Below, piece by piece: positions 36,972 through 45,888 of a DNA stretch of 64,000 nucleotides. Under the pieces are notes generated by a model that was not told the DNA's origin, ran no database searches, and worked only from the letters and a program-made list of their open reading frames with translations. Origin of the DNA: JBFJKD01 sp041600415. GTDB lineage: Bacteria; Pseudomonadota; Gammaproteobacteria; Pseudomonadales; Porticoccaceae. Every line of letters starts with the position of its first letter. The first letter of the stretch is position 1. A program made the translations under genes and the position numbers. The DNA lies in the NCBI GenBank assembly GCA_041600415.1, contig JBFIKF010000006.1, positions 186,001 through 250,000 of the forward strand. Direction: 5' to 3'.

Positions 36972-37685
36972 TCAGTCGAATTGAACGCCCAGACGACGGC
37001 CGACAATCTCGTAGGACTCAACCACGTTGCCCAGATTTTGACGAAAGCGATCCTTGTCCAGTTTCTCCCGCGTGTCCACGTCCCAGAGACGACAGCCATC
37101 GGCTGAAAATTCGTCGCCAAGTATCACCTCGCCCTGATACAGGCCGAACTCCAGCTTGAAATCCACCAGTAACATATTCCCCTGGCGAAACAGGTTTCGC
37201 AGAATATCGTTAACCGCGAACGATAGACGTTTCATTACCTGCAACTGTTCGGCGCGCGCCCAGCCAAAGGTTTCGATATGGTATTCGTTAATCATCGGAT
37301 CGCCGAGTTCGTCATTTTTGAGAAAAAATTCCAACGTCGGTGGCACCAACTCCTGCCCCTCCGCAATGCCGAGTCGGCGGCACAGACTTCCAGCGGCAAC
37401 ATTGCGAACCACACACTCCACGGGAATCATCTGCAATCGTTTGACCAGCGACTCCCGCGCCGACAACAGCGACTCAAAGTGCGTGGGAATGCCGCCCGTC
37501 GCGAGTTTGTCCATAATAAAAGCGTTGAATTTGTTGTTCACCATACCTTTGCGATCGAGCTGCTCGACTTTTTTGCCATCAAACGCCGACGTATCGTCGC
37601 GAAACAGCAATACCAATAAATCTGGGTCGTCCGTCGCGTACACCGACTTGGCTTTACCCCGATACAATTCTGCACCCTTTTCCAT
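36972..37685 (-). CDS. purC: Phosphoribosylaminoimidazole-succinocarboxamide synthase
   Basis: PurC joins CAIR and aspartate with ATP in purine synthesis. ATG 37685 (MEKGAELYRGKAKSVY) gives the normal 237 residues; an upstream frame to 37730 has no homology-like content. LLFRDDTSAFDGKKVEQLDRKG, VECVVRNVAAGSL and LVDFKLEFGLYQGEVILGDE are family blocks. The order dapA-bamC-MBL-purC matches Pseudomonas. Confidence 0.97.
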   Translation of the reverse strand: MEKGAELYRGKAKSVYATDDPDLLVLLFRDDTSAFDGKKVEQLDRKGMVNNKFNAFIMDKLATGGIPTHFESLLSARESLVKRLQMIPVECVVRNVAAGSLCRRLGIAEGQELVPPTLEFFLKNDELGDPMINEYHIETFGWARAEQLQVMKRLSFAVNDILRNLFRQGNMLLVDFKLEFGLYQGEVILGDEFSADGCRLWDVDTREKLDKDRFRQNLGNVVESYEIVGRRLGVQFD

Positions 37686-37742
37686 CAATATGTCCGCCTC
37701 TTTAAAGTCTGTGTTACGACAGTTGCACACGTCCTGGCCTGC

Positions 37743-38501
37743 TCATTCGAGCACCTGCCAGGGGAAACCGGCATCCTGGCAGGCATACACCACGCTCGGC
37801 ACAGCTGCGGCAAACTCACCCACCTGGTCGCGTACCCGATCGGGGTGATTGTTTTGTCGGCTGATGTGCCCCAACACCAAGGTGCGTAACCGACCGACAT
37901 TGATGGCCCCCAGCAGCGCCGCTGCCTGCCCGTTGTTCAAATGCCCCCAATCACCACCCACCCGACGTTTCAACGGATAGGGATAAGGTCCATTAGCCAG
38001 CATTTCCGTATCGTGGTTGGCCTCCAGCAACAGGCCATCGCAGTCGCGATAACGGTCCACCACATGGGCGCTGATACTACCCAAATCAGTAAGTATACCA
38101 AGGCAGTTATCGGGGCTGCGAAACACAAACTGCACGGGCTCGCGCGCGTCGTGGGGCACTGCCACCGGCTCCACCCGCAGCTCACCAACGCGCAACTCCT
38201 GCATATCGGCGACATGGGTGATGCGGACACGGGCCGCTGCACCCGCCGCTTGCGCCGTGCCAGCTGTCATCATCACTGGAATATTGTAGCGACGCGCAAG
38301 CGGCATAACACCGCGCAGGTGATCGCCGTGCTCATGGGTCACCAGAATGGCGGTCAATTGTTCGGGATGGCAATTGAGTCGCGCCAGGCGCAGCTCGGTT
38401 TCGCGAATGGAAAACCCGCAATCCACCAGCACGCAGGTATCGCGGCACTCCACCAGCGTGGCGTTGCCTTTGCTGCCACTACCGAGGGAAGCGAAGCGCA
38501 C
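37743..38501 (-). CDS. MBL-fold metallo-hydrolase (YycJ-like)
   Basis: A cytoplasmic metallo-beta-lactamase-fold hydrolase, 252 residues. The first strand region MRFASLGSGSKGNATLVE and the metal motif LVTHEHGDHLRGV (HxHxDH) are visible, with another ligand His in LVLGHISRQN. In Bacillus the relative YycJ/WalJ is linked to cell-wall/replication coordination and predicted 5' exonuclease activity; here only the fold and likely hydrolase role are supported. The start is GTG, 6 nt after the bamC stop, so the two are coupled. Confidence 0.88.
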   Translation of the reverse strand: MRFASLGSGSKGNATLVECRDTCVLVDCGFSIRETELRLARLNCHPEQLTAILVTHEHGDHLRGVMPLARRYNIPVMMTAGTAQAAGAAARVRITHVADMQELRVGELRVEPVAVPHDAREPVQFVFRSPDNCLGILTDLGSISAHVVDRYRDCDGLLLEANHDTEMLANGPYPYPLKRRVGGDWGHLNNGQAAALLGAINVGRLRTLVLGHISRQNNHPDRVRDQVGEFAAAVPSVVYACQDAGFPWQVLE

Positions 38502-38507
38502 GATTGC

Positions 38508-39578
38508 TCAGGACAGGTTGGCGCGAATCTTCTTTAACAGGCGCAGCGCCTGCGTGCGCTCAACTGCACCCTGCTCCGCATCGGTTACGCGCACCTGCAC
38601 TCCCCCATCGCCGGCCCGTACCCGCACCTGATAGTTAGCCCCGAGGGGCGCACTCGCGTCCTCCGCCAGGCCCAGCCAACGCTTAAAAAACCCAGGCCCT
38701 TCCTCTTCTTCGCTATCCCCATAATGGACGTCGATAATACCGGCAGTGCGATCTTGATCGACAATGCTAAAACCTTCACGCGAGACCGCGTAACCTACCG
38801 ATGCCCAGGCGCGATTGTAGTCGAGCTTGACCAACAGATAGGGTTCGCCATTTTTGGGTGCGACCACATCTACCTTGGAACCACCACCTATCGACTGCGC
38901 TAACAGGGACACGGTACCGCTGGAAAGATCACCAGCCAGGGCATTGGCCATAACTTCCGCCATGCTTTGCTCGCGATCATCACTGGTGGAGCGCTCCGGC
39001 CACGCCGGCGTGGCCACGCTGTCCACCCCGGTCTGCGAATGTAGAATGCTAATTTCCGTGCTCTTGAGCTGCACTCCCTGCTCGATTCGGAAGCGATAGC
39101 GGTGTTTGGCCGTGTTATCGTTTTGTAATTGCACCCATTCCGTTTCGATGACCCCCGCGGGGGCGTCGGCCACTGCCGTGGGAATGCCATTGCTGTTAAG
39201 AATATTGCGCACGCGGGGCCAAACTTCCCCGGGGGTACGATTGATTAAAATCCAGCGCTTGCCCCCCAGCGACTGAATTTTTACTTCCTGCTCCAGTAAA
39301 TTGCTCGACACCGACTGCGGGCGTGGCACTGCGGCAGTTTCATCGAGAATGGATGTCTCGGGAATAGTTGGCACTACATAGAGTTGACCCAACGCGCCTT
39401 TATCCAGATCTTCCGGCACTACTATCGGCGCCATTTCACGAGCTTCGCGATAGTCGTCGCCACGGTTACGCAACGCGCCATCATCGCTAAACAGTCCGCA
39501 ACCGCTAAGACTCAGAGTTATACCCGCCAGGGCTACGCTCAACTTCACTGCGGGGTTTACTAGACACTTTCTGCTCAT
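38508..39578 (-). CDS. bamC: Outer membrane protein assembly factor BamC
   Basis: BamC (NlpB) is a lipoprotein subunit of the BAM complex. ATG 39578 gives 356 residues with the signal MSRKCLVNPAVKLSV...SLSGC and lipobox Cys; the 70 residues upstream in the same frame lack any signal. The unstructured N-terminal lasso with LGQLYVVPTIPETS is followed by two helix-grip domains (about 110-220 and 240-350). It lies downstream of dapA, as in E. coli and Pseudomonas. Confidence 0.9.
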   Translation of the reverse strand: MSRKCLVNPAVKLSVALAGITLSLSGCGLFSDDGALRNRGDDYREAREMAPIVVPEDLDKGALGQLYVVPTIPETSILDETAAVPRPQSVSSNLLEQEVKIQSLGGKRWILINRTPGEVWPRVRNILNSNGIPTAVADAPAGVIETEWVQLQNDNTAKHRYRFRIEQGVQLKSTEISILHSQTGVDSVATPAWPERSTSDDREQSMAEVMANALAGDLSSGTVSLLAQSIGGGSKVDVVAPKNGEPYLLVKLDYNRAWASVGYAVSREGFSIVDQDRTAGIIDVHYGDSEEEEGPGFFKRWLGLAEDASAPLGANYQVRVRAGDGGVQVRVTDAEQGAVERTQALRLLKKIRANLS

Positions 39579-39667
39579 ATTGGCATCGTTTCCTGGTGCT
39601 GATAGTGGAGTCACGGTAGTCCTGGTGAACTGTAATCTGTGTCGCTGACCTGTATCGCCCAAGTCTG

Positions 39668-40549
39668 CTATAAAATCCCGGCGTTGTGCATAACCGCCCG
39701 CACTGCCGGACGCAACTCCTCGGACAAGGGCGTCAGGGGCAAACGAATGGCATCCTGAGACATCCAGCCCATTTCCGCCACCACCCATTTAACCACAATC
39801 GGGTTCGACTCAAAAAACAGCGCGTTGTGCACCGGCCGCAGAGCCTCATCAATCGCCCGTGCCCGTTGTGCGTCCCCGGCGAGTGCCGCAGCGCAGGCAT
39901 CCGCCATGAGTCGCGGTACCACGTTGGCAGTCACTGAAATATTGCCTTTACCCCCGAGCAGCATCAACTCGACCGCAGTAAAATCGTCCCCCGAATAGAC
40001 AGCGAACTCGGAGGGACACTGCTCAATCAACCACTGTGCCCGCTCCAGCTCGCCAGTCGCCTCCTTAATACCGACAATATTATCCACCTGGGCCAGACGC
40101 CACACGGTTTCCTGCAGCATGTCGCAGGCGGTGCGTCCCGGCACATTGTAGAGAATTTGCGGAATATCCACCGCCTCGGCGATTGCGCGAAAATGCCGGT
40201 ACAAACCCTCCTGGGTGGGCTTGTTGTAATACGGCACCACCAGTAAACAGGCATCCGCGCCGTTATCTCTGGCGCCGTGAGTTAGTTCGATGGCTTCCTG
40301 TGTACTATTGGCGCCAGTGCCAGCGATAACGGGCACCCGCCCCGCCGCGCGCTGTGCACAGGTATGCACCACCCGGAGGTGCTCATCCACTGACAAGGTT
40401 GCCGACTCGCCGGTCGTGCCCACCGCGACAATAGCACCGGTGCCCTGCTCTATATGCCAGTCCACCAGACGCCCGAGCGCTTCCCAATCCACATCCAGGG
40501 TATCCGGCAACATCGGGGTAACCAGTGCAACGATACTGCCGGTGATCAT
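39668..40549 (-). CDS. dapA: 4-hydroxy-tetrahydrodipicolinate synthase
   Basis: DapA condenses pyruvate and aspartate semialdehyde, the first committed step of lysine/DAP synthesis. ATG 40549 (MITGSIVALVTPM) follows GGAG by 7 nt and gives 293 residues. The catalytic Lys is in VGIKEATGELER, the Tyr in LYNVPGRTACDM, and the pyruvate-binding GTTGESATLS is conserved. The 40573 frame extension was rejected. Confidence 0.96.
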   Translation of the reverse strand: MITGSIVALVTPMLPDTLDVDWEALGRLVDWHIEQGTGAIVAVGTTGESATLSVDEHLRVVHTCAQRAAGRVPVIAGTGANSTQEAIELTHGARDNGADACLLVVPYYNKPTQEGLYRHFRAIAEAVDIPQILYNVPGRTACDMLQETVWRLAQVDNIVGIKEATGELERAQWLIEQCPSEFAVYSGDDFTAVELMLLGGKGNISVTANVVPRLMADACAAALAGDAQRARAIDEALRPVHNALFFESNPIVVKWVVAEMGWMSQDAIRLPLTPLSEELRPAVRAVMHNAGIL

Positions 40550-40623
40550 TATGCTGCTCCGCAAAAAAGGCAATGGTACTGAGGTGAATTGGTGGGCACA
40601 AGCGCCGCCGCCCGAATGGACAA

Positions 40624-41583
40624 TTAATTCGGTTTTTTGGCCCTTTTTCGGCCCTTGCGTTTGCGCTTCTTCGGATAAACTGACTCCGCACCGGGCGGCC
40701 TGGTTTTAAAACGGCGATGCACCCACAGATACTGCTCCGGGGTGGCGCGAATAAATACCTCGATAATGTTGTTAATGCGGCTCGCATCGGCCACGTCATC
40801 CCCGGATGGAAAATTTTCCAACGGTGGATGTACTGTCACCCGATAATGACCGTTGGGGAGGCGCACATGGGTAAACGGCAAAACTTTCGCATTTCCCGCC
40901 CGTGCTAATTTAGCAGTAGCCGTTACGGACGCCGCGGGCACTCCGAAAAAAGGCGCGAAAACGCTTTGTTTTCTGCCGTAATCCTGGTCCGGCGCATACC
41001 AGATCACCCGCCCTCTGCGCAGCGCTTTAAGAACGCCGCGCACATCCTCCCGGGGAAACACCGCGCAATCAGGGTTGTTTGACAGCCGTCCTTTTTGCTG
41101 TAGATAGTCGTACACCGGATTCCCGTGTGGGCGGTACATGCCATCCGTCGAATAGTAATGGGCCAGGATCTGCCCTCCCACTTCGAGGGTGGTGTAGTGC
41201 ATGGCCATGAGCAGCGCGCCCTGTCCGTTAAGCTGTTCCAGATGTTCGAGCCCGTGTAGCTCAAAACGTTTAGCAAAACGTCGCCACGGCCACCACCAGG
41301 CCATTGCTACTTCAAACAGGGAAATTCCCAGGTCTTCGAAATTTTTCCTTAGCAGGAGCTGCCGTTGATGAGTGGTTTTTTCTGGAAAGCACAGCTCAAG
41401 ATTACGACTGGCAACGGCGCGCCGAAATCCCCCTAACCGCAACAGTACTCGCCCCAGCCTGCGGCCCAACCACACCATTGCGCTGTACGGCAACAGGGCA
41501 GTGAGCCGCCATAGACCCATGCCGATCCAGGTGAGCCAATAGCGGGGATGGAGCAGGGAAAATTTAAAGCCAGGTGATTTCAT
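40624..41583 (-). CDS. LpxL-type Kdo2-lipid A lauroyl acyltransferase
   Basis: Inner-membrane acyltransferase that adds a secondary acyl chain to lipid A. The HX4E catalytic motif is in AMHYTTLEVGG (His and Glu), followed by MYRPHGNPVYDYL, WYAPDQDYGRKQSVFAPFFG and the substrate loop ASVTATAKLARAG, all typical of the LpxL/LpxP/HtrB group. A hydrophobic N-terminal helix is near residues 17-40. The C-terminus is strongly basic (PKKRKRKGRKRAKKPN). It lies 74 nt upstream of dapA on the same strand. The acyl chain length used cannot be read. Confidence 0.88.
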   Translation of the reverse strand: MKSPGFKFSLLHPRYWLTWIGMGLWRLTALLPYSAMVWLGRRLGRVLLRLGGFRRAVASRNLELCFPEKTTHQRQLLLRKNFEDLGISLFEVAMAWWWPWRRFAKRFELHGLEHLEQLNGQGALLMAMHYTTLEVGGQILAHYYSTDGMYRPHGNPVYDYLQQKGRLSNNPDCAVFPREDVRGVLKALRRGRVIWYAPDQDYGRKQSVFAPFFGVPAASVTATAKLARAGNAKVLPFTHVRLPNGHYRVTVHPPLENFPSGDDVADASRINNIIEVFIRATPEQYLWVHRRFKTRPPGAESVYPKKRKRKGRKRAKKPN

Positions 41584-41670
41584 CGGCGCACTCGCGGCAA
41601 AGACGCGCCATTATATAGCACCTGTCACATCGGTGACGGCCGCACACGACGTATCGGTTTGTGTCCCGGG

Positions 41671-41904
41671 TTAGCGGCGCAAGCACGCATCCAGATGTTC
41701 GACCAACTCCGTCCAGTCCGAGTCATCCGCCAGCGCTTCGATCAAAAAAGCACGTTGCCCGGGATTCCAGAACGGCGCTTCGACCAGACTTAGAGCGGGA
41801 TCCAGCGGACTATGCTGATCGATAAACTGCACAATCGCCAGTTCGGAGGATGGCAACCCAAGTTGATCGAATAACCCGGATAGCGTATGCGGCGATATAT
41901 CCAT
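41671..41904 (-). CDS. DUF2789 family protein
   Basis: A 77-residue protein of the uncharacterised DUF2789 family. The block TLSGLFDQLGLPSSELAIVQFI and the C-terminal WNPGQRAFLIEALADDSDW fit the family as I know it. No function is assigned; no catalytic residues or signal peptide are visible. It stands alone between the LpxL-type gene and the second MBL hydrolase. Confidence 0.75.
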   Translation of the reverse strand: MDISPHTLSGLFDQLGLPSSELAIVQFIDQHSPLDPALSLVEAPFWNPGQRAFLIEALADDSDWTELVEHLDACLRR

Positions 41905-42007
41905 TTACATACACCGTGCTGAAGTTGCGACCTTCGCCGCGCCAAGCCTGTAACGGGCTATGTGGTTAAGTTTTCAATACTTATTTGCCTTATGGCAATA
42001 ATTTCAG

Positions 42008-42865
42008 TCAGCTGTGCAGGCGCCAACGCGCCTGATCAAATTCCTCATGGTCCTGCGTGCATGTCGCTCTGCCGTCGCGCTGTAATTTGACTAAATGCGC
42101 CCACAGGGAATAGCGAGCGTAGGTCAGCACCGCGGGATCCACGTCGTCGTACACCACCGGCAGTATTTCCAGCAAACTGGCTTCGCCAACTTTGCGCATG
42201 CCGGTCACCGTTTTTTGCTCGCGCATCAGGCGGTGTCGATACAACATGTCCACCAGCTTTATCGGCTCCGGAATCAGATTGCCATGGCCCGGCGCGATAG
42301 CCGTAAGCGGATAGTCCCGCAACAACTCCAGGGACTTCAGATAATCCTTCATATCGCCGCTGGGAGGAATAATCACCACCGTCGAACCATCCATAATATG
42401 GTCCCCGGAAAACAACAGACCTTCCTCGTGTAGCAGGTAACAAAAATGATTTCCCACATGGCCAGGCGTATGAATCGCCTCCAGCGTGAATTCGCCGGTG
42501 CGCAGTAGCTGCCCATGCCGGACATTTTGCGCCACGGAAAAAGTCGTATCCTGAAAATGATCCGGCTCATCCATCACACAACCGATCACCTCGGCGCCGG
42601 TTATGGCAGCCAGCTCATAGGTGAGCGGTGAGTGGTCCCTGTGAGTATGGGTGGCCACGATGCGACGAATTTTCCCCTCACCGGCGGCGAGAATAGCCTG
42701 CAAATGGCTATCGTCCAGCGGGCCCGGATCGAGCACCGTGTATTCATCACGGCCCAGTAAATAGGTGTTAGTCCCGGGGCCGGTCATCTTGCTACCATTG
42801 GGCGCGGTTAGCCGCCGCACCAATGGCGACCATTGCTCCGCCCTAGCGACACTCACAGCGCACAA
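42008..42865 (-). CDS. MBL-fold metallo-hydrolase (LACTB2-like)
   Basis: Metallo-beta-lactamase-fold hydrolase of 285 residues. The metal motif is in VATHTHRDHSPL (HxHxDH), with later ligands in IHTPGHVGNHFC and LFSGDHIMDGST. The C-terminal helix region resembles LACTB2-type proteins, for which RNA or thioester substrates are known in different members. The start could be TTG 42865 or GTG 42856. It lies 16 nt downstream of fabV and is probably cotranscribed. Confidence 0.82.
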   Translation of the reverse strand: MCAVSVARAEQWSPLVRRLTAPNGSKMTGPGTNTYLLGRDEYTVLDPGPLDDSHLQAILAAGEGKIRRIVATHTHRDHSPLTYELAAITGAEVIGCVMDEPDHFQDTTFSVAQNVRHGQLLRTGEFTLEAIHTPGHVGNHFCYLLHEEGLLFSGDHIMDGSTVVIIPPSGDMKDYLKSLELLRDYPLTAIAPGHGNLIPEPIKLVDMLYRHRLMREQKTVTGMRKVGEASLLEILPVVYDDVDPAVLTYARYSLWAHLVKLQRDGRATCTQDHEEFDQARWRLHS

Positions 42866-42881
42866 CTAAAACGAGCGACGA

Positions 42882-44063
42882 TCACAGGCTCACCATCGGG
42901 TTCACGTCCGCGTCGTAATCCACCCCTGCCAGACCAAACCCAAACAAGCGCAGAAATTCCGCGTGGTAGCCCGCATAATCGGTCAGTTCATTGACATTTT
43001 CCGTAGTGACCTTGCCCCATAGCTCCTGCACCTTGTGCTGCACGCTGTCCCTGAGTTCCAGACCATCCATACGCAGACGCCCGGCTTCATCCACATCCCG
43101 TTGGCCGTCGGTGTAAAACTGGCGAGCAAACAAGCCCTGAATTTGTTCGATGCAGCCCTCGTGAGAACCTTCTTCCTTCATAATCTTGTAGAGGATGGAA
43201 ATATACAGGGGCATGATGGGAATGGCCGAACTGGCCTGGGTAACCAGGGCCTTCAGTACCGACACTTTGCACTCGCCGCCGATAGCCTGCAATTTCCTGT
43301 CGATCTGCCCCGCGGCACGATCCAGATCCCGCTTGGCCATACCGATGCTGGCATTGCCGTACAGGGGCCAGGTCATTTCCTTGCCGATATAAGTATAAGC
43401 CGTCGATTTGCAGCCGGGGGCCAGCAGTCCGGCGTCGCTCAGCCCATCGATCCACCACTCCCAGTCTTCACCGCCCATCACTTTAACGGTGTCGGCAATT
43501 TCAGCCTCCGTGGCCGGCTCAACGGTAACCTCCTCCACCACCATTTTGTCGGTATTCAGCCCTTTCATGGTATAGGCATTGCCGATGGGCTTAAGACTCG
43601 AATTGTGGGTAATGCCGGTGCGCGGATCGGTGCGCCGCGGCGACGCCAGGGAGTACACCACCATATCCACGGGACCCATACCGTTGCGTAGCGTCGCAAT
43701 CACTTGCTGTTTAATTTCGTCGGAAAAGGCATCGCCGTTAATACCCTCGGCATACAATCCTGCCTCGCGCGCCGCCGCCTGCATGGCCGCAGTATTGTAA
43801 TAACCCGCGCTGGCGGTGCGATTTTCGCTCGGTGGTTTTTCGAAAAACACGCCGAGGGTATCCGCCCCGCAGCCAAAAGCCGCCGTGATACGCGACGCCA
43901 GTCCGTAACCCGTTGACGCACCGATCACCAACACCTTCTTGGGGCCATTGGCAATTGGACCCTTGCTTCTAACGTAATCAATTTGTTGCTGCACATGGGC
44001 CGCACAGCCGACGGGATGGGCGTTAGTACAAATAAATCCGCGAATTTTTGGTTTGATAACCAT
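42882..44063 (-). CDS. fabV: Enoyl-ACP reductase FabV
   Basis: FabV is the triclosan-resistant NADH-dependent enoyl-ACP (trans-2-enoyl-CoA) reductase. The N-terminus MVIKPKIRGFICTNAHPVGC and the cofactor segment KKVLVIGASTGYGLASRI are diagnostic. The catalytic Y-x8-K is in WPLYGNASIGMAKRDL. At 393 residues it is normal. It is divergent from the halohydrin dehalogenase-like operon and shares the 272-nt promoter region with it. Confidence 0.96.
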   Translation of the reverse strand: MVIKPKIRGFICTNAHPVGCAAHVQQQIDYVRSKGPIANGPKKVLVIGASTGYGLASRITAAFGCGADTLGVFFEKPPSENRTASAGYYNTAAMQAAAREAGLYAEGINGDAFSDEIKQQVIATLRNGMGPVDMVVYSLASPRRTDPRTGITHNSSLKPIGNAYTMKGLNTDKMVVEEVTVEPATEAEIADTVKVMGGEDWEWWIDGLSDAGLLAPGCKSTAYTYIGKEMTWPLYGNASIGMAKRDLDRAAGQIDRKLQAIGGECKVSVLKALVTQASSAIPIMPLYISILYKIMKEEGSHEGCIEQIQGLFARQFYTDGQRDVDEAGRLRMDGLELRDSVQHKVQELWGKVTTENVNELTDYAGYHAEFLRLFGFGLAGVDYDADVNPMVSL

Positions 44064-44253
44064 TGGTTACTCCCATATACGGCGTCCCAGACGGGCAGCG
44101 CTGACTGAATTACTTTTCGCCACGACGCCGGATGCAAACTATGTTGCTGTTACCCTTACCGTAAGCAGCGGAATGATACCGCGAACTATCCCCGCACTCT
44201 AGCGAACCCATTGTGGTACGCCGCTGTCGGTCTGAAAAGTCTATTACGCGGGT

Positions 44254-44298
44254 TTGTGACACAATAATACCGAAACTTATAGTTCAGCGAGGCTGAAC
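44254..44298 (+). promoter_or_regulatory. Promoter and perfect dyad before the halohydrin dehalogenase-like operon
   Basis: TTGTGA (44254-44259), 17-nt spacer and TTATAG (44277-44282), or TATAGT at spacer 18, form a sigma-70 type promoter. A perfect inverted repeat GTTCAGC-gag-GCTGAAC (44282-44298) starts at the -10 edge, about 38 nt before the ATG. That is where a repressor operator would sit; no regulator gene is adjacent. Confidence 0.5.
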
Positions 44299-44335
44299 AG
44301 GCGCGTCTCGCTAAAAAACCGGGGGCTTGGTCATT

Positions 44336-45022
44336 ATGGTACGCATCGGCGACAGCTTAAAGGGCAAACGGGTACTCATCACCCAGTGTAAAGATTTTAT
44401 GGGTCCAGTACTGTGCGACCTGTTCCGCGCACACGGCGCCGAAGTGATTGCCAATGCGCAAATGCTGGCCGATCCGCAGGCTGCTGAAAAGGTAGTCACT
44501 GCGGCGGGGGCGATTGACGTACTGATCGCTAATCTGGCGGTGCCCCGACCTCGCACCAACGTACATCAGGTAACCGATGACGAGTGGCGACACGTGTTTG
44601 GTCATATAGTCGACCCGCTGCCGCGACTGTGTCGGGCGGTATTGCCCGCAATGATGGAACGCCGTGGCGGTAAAATCGTCGTTATGGGCAGTGCCTCGGC
44701 GCTGCGGGGCATGAAGCAGGCATCCACCTATAGCGCAGCGCGCGGCGCACAAGTCGCCTACGTGCGCGCCGCTGGCGCCGAATTGGCCGAGTACAATGTG
44801 CACATTAATCTTATCGCACAAAATTTTGTGGACAACCCCACCTACTTTCCACCGGAAGTGCAGGCCAGCGATGCCTTTAAACAACGGCTGCAACAGGAAG
44901 TACCACTACAACGGCTGGCCACACCACAGGAAGACGCCCTGTTTGCGGTATTTCTGGCCTCCAGCGAAGTGAATTTTTTTGTGGGCCAAAGTTTTCCGTT
45001 TGCCGGTGGCTGGGTAACCTGA
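44336..45022 (+). CDS. Halohydrin dehalogenase-like protein (SDR-related)
   Basis: A 228-residue protein of the SDR fold that lost the NAD(P)-binding glycine motif and the catalytic Lys. Both diagnostic halohydrin dehalogenase motifs are present: T-x4-F-x-G at residues 16-23 (TQCKDFMG), where SDRs have TGxxxGIG, and S-x12-Y-x3-R with Ser119, Tyr132 and Arg136. QNFVDNPTYFPPE resembles the halide-site loop of HheC, and LQRLATPQED...FVGQSFPFAGGW matches its C-terminal pattern. The enzymes turn vicinal haloalcohols into epoxides plus halide, or open epoxides with small anions. ATG 44336 is preferred over an upstream TTG. TauE/SafE follows after 5 nt. An inactive SDR is the alternative. Confidence 0.85.
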   Translation: MVRIGDSLKGKRVLITQCKDFMGPVLCDLFRAHGAEVIANAQMLADPQAAEKVVTAAGAIDVLIANLAVPRPRTNVHQVTDDEWRHVFGHIVDPLPRLCRAVLPAMMERRGGKIVVMGSASALRGMKQASTYSAARGAQVAYVRAAGAELAEYNVHINLIAQNFVDNPTYFPPEVQASDAFKQRLQQEVPLQRLATPQEDALFAVFLASSEVNFFVGQSFPFAGGWVT

Positions 45023-45027
45023 ACATC

Positions 45028-45783
45028 ATGATCACTGACCCATTTTTCTATTTATGCGCTATTCCCGCGGTGCTGATATTCGGCCTCGCCAAGGGCGGTT
45101 TTGGCGGCGGCATCGCGGTTGTCTCAGTACCGTTAATGACCCTGGCCGTATCCCCGGTGCAGGCGGCGGCGATACTGCTGCCGATACTGATTGTGATGGA
45201 TGTGGTTGCCATGTGGAGCTTTCGCGGCCAGTGGAGCAAAGATAATTTGCGCTTTTCCCTGCCCGGCGCCATGTTGGGTATCGCCCTCGGCGCCTTTACT
45301 TTTCGCTATCTGTCGGAAGATGCTATCCGCATTTTGATTGGCGTTATCGCCGTGGCATTTTGTCTGAATTACTGGCTCAAACCATCCCTGGAAAAAAAAT
45401 CTGAGCCAAGCCTGTTACACGGCAGCCTGTGGGGCACGGTGGCCGGATTTACCAGCTTTGGCATTCACGCCGGCGGACCACCGTTAAGTATTTATTTGCT
45501 GCCGCAAAAAATGAGCAAAACCCTGTTAATGGGTACTTTTGCAATTTTTTTTGCGGTGGTAAATTTTGTCAAGCTCGTGCCTTATACCTGGCTGGGTCAG
45601 TTCGACCACACCAACCTGTTAACGGCCCTGGTGTTAACGCCGCTGGCGCCAGTCGGCGTACGGCTGGGCTATTTTCTGCTGCATAAAATTAGCGAACAGC
45701 TGGTGTATCGGCTGTGTTACTTTTTTCTGTTCGTGGTGGGTATCAAACTGCTTTACGATGGCGGCAGCGGAATACTTCTATAA
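45028..45783 (+). CDS. TauE/SafE-family anion permease
   Basis: Inner-membrane protein of 251 residues with about eight hydrophobic helices in two repeats. FGLAKGGFGGGIAVVSVPLM opens the first repeat and FTSFGIHAGGPPLSIYLLP the second, the conserved TauE/SafE glycine-rich turns. Family members move sulfite, sulfoacetate and other organic or inorganic anions. It begins 5 nt after the halohydrin dehalogenase-like gene, so the pair is one transcript. Export of released halide or of an acid product is an inference from this link, not a known activity of the family. Confidence 0.88.
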   Translation: MITDPFFYLCAIPAVLIFGLAKGGFGGGIAVVSVPLMTLAVSPVQAAAILLPILIVMDVVAMWSFRGQWSKDNLRFSLPGAMLGIALGAFTFRYLSEDAIRILIGVIAVAFCLNYWLKPSLEKKSEPSLLHGSLWGTVAGFTSFGIHAGGPPLSIYLLPQKMSKTLLMGTFAIFFAVVNFVKLVPYTWLGQFDHTNLLTALVLTPLAPVGVRLGYFLLHKISEQLVYRLCYFFLFVVGIKLLYDGGSGILL

Positions 45784-45888
45784 CAGCCGCGGGGCGCGCC
45801 ATCGCAAACGGTGCACTGGTGGCCGACAGTACCAGTTGTTGGGTCAATAATTGCTTGAATCACGTATTTTTACAGGGGAATATTAAAA

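Noticed and set aside
39579..39788. 70-residue N-terminal extension of BamC
   Set aside because: The internal ATG begins a lipoprotein signal peptide, so the upstream codons are probably untranslated.
44336..45022. Ordinary NAD(P)-dependent short-chain dehydrogenase
   Set aside because: The glycine-rich cofactor motif is missing and the catalytic Lys is Arg; halohydrin dehalogenase motifs fit better.
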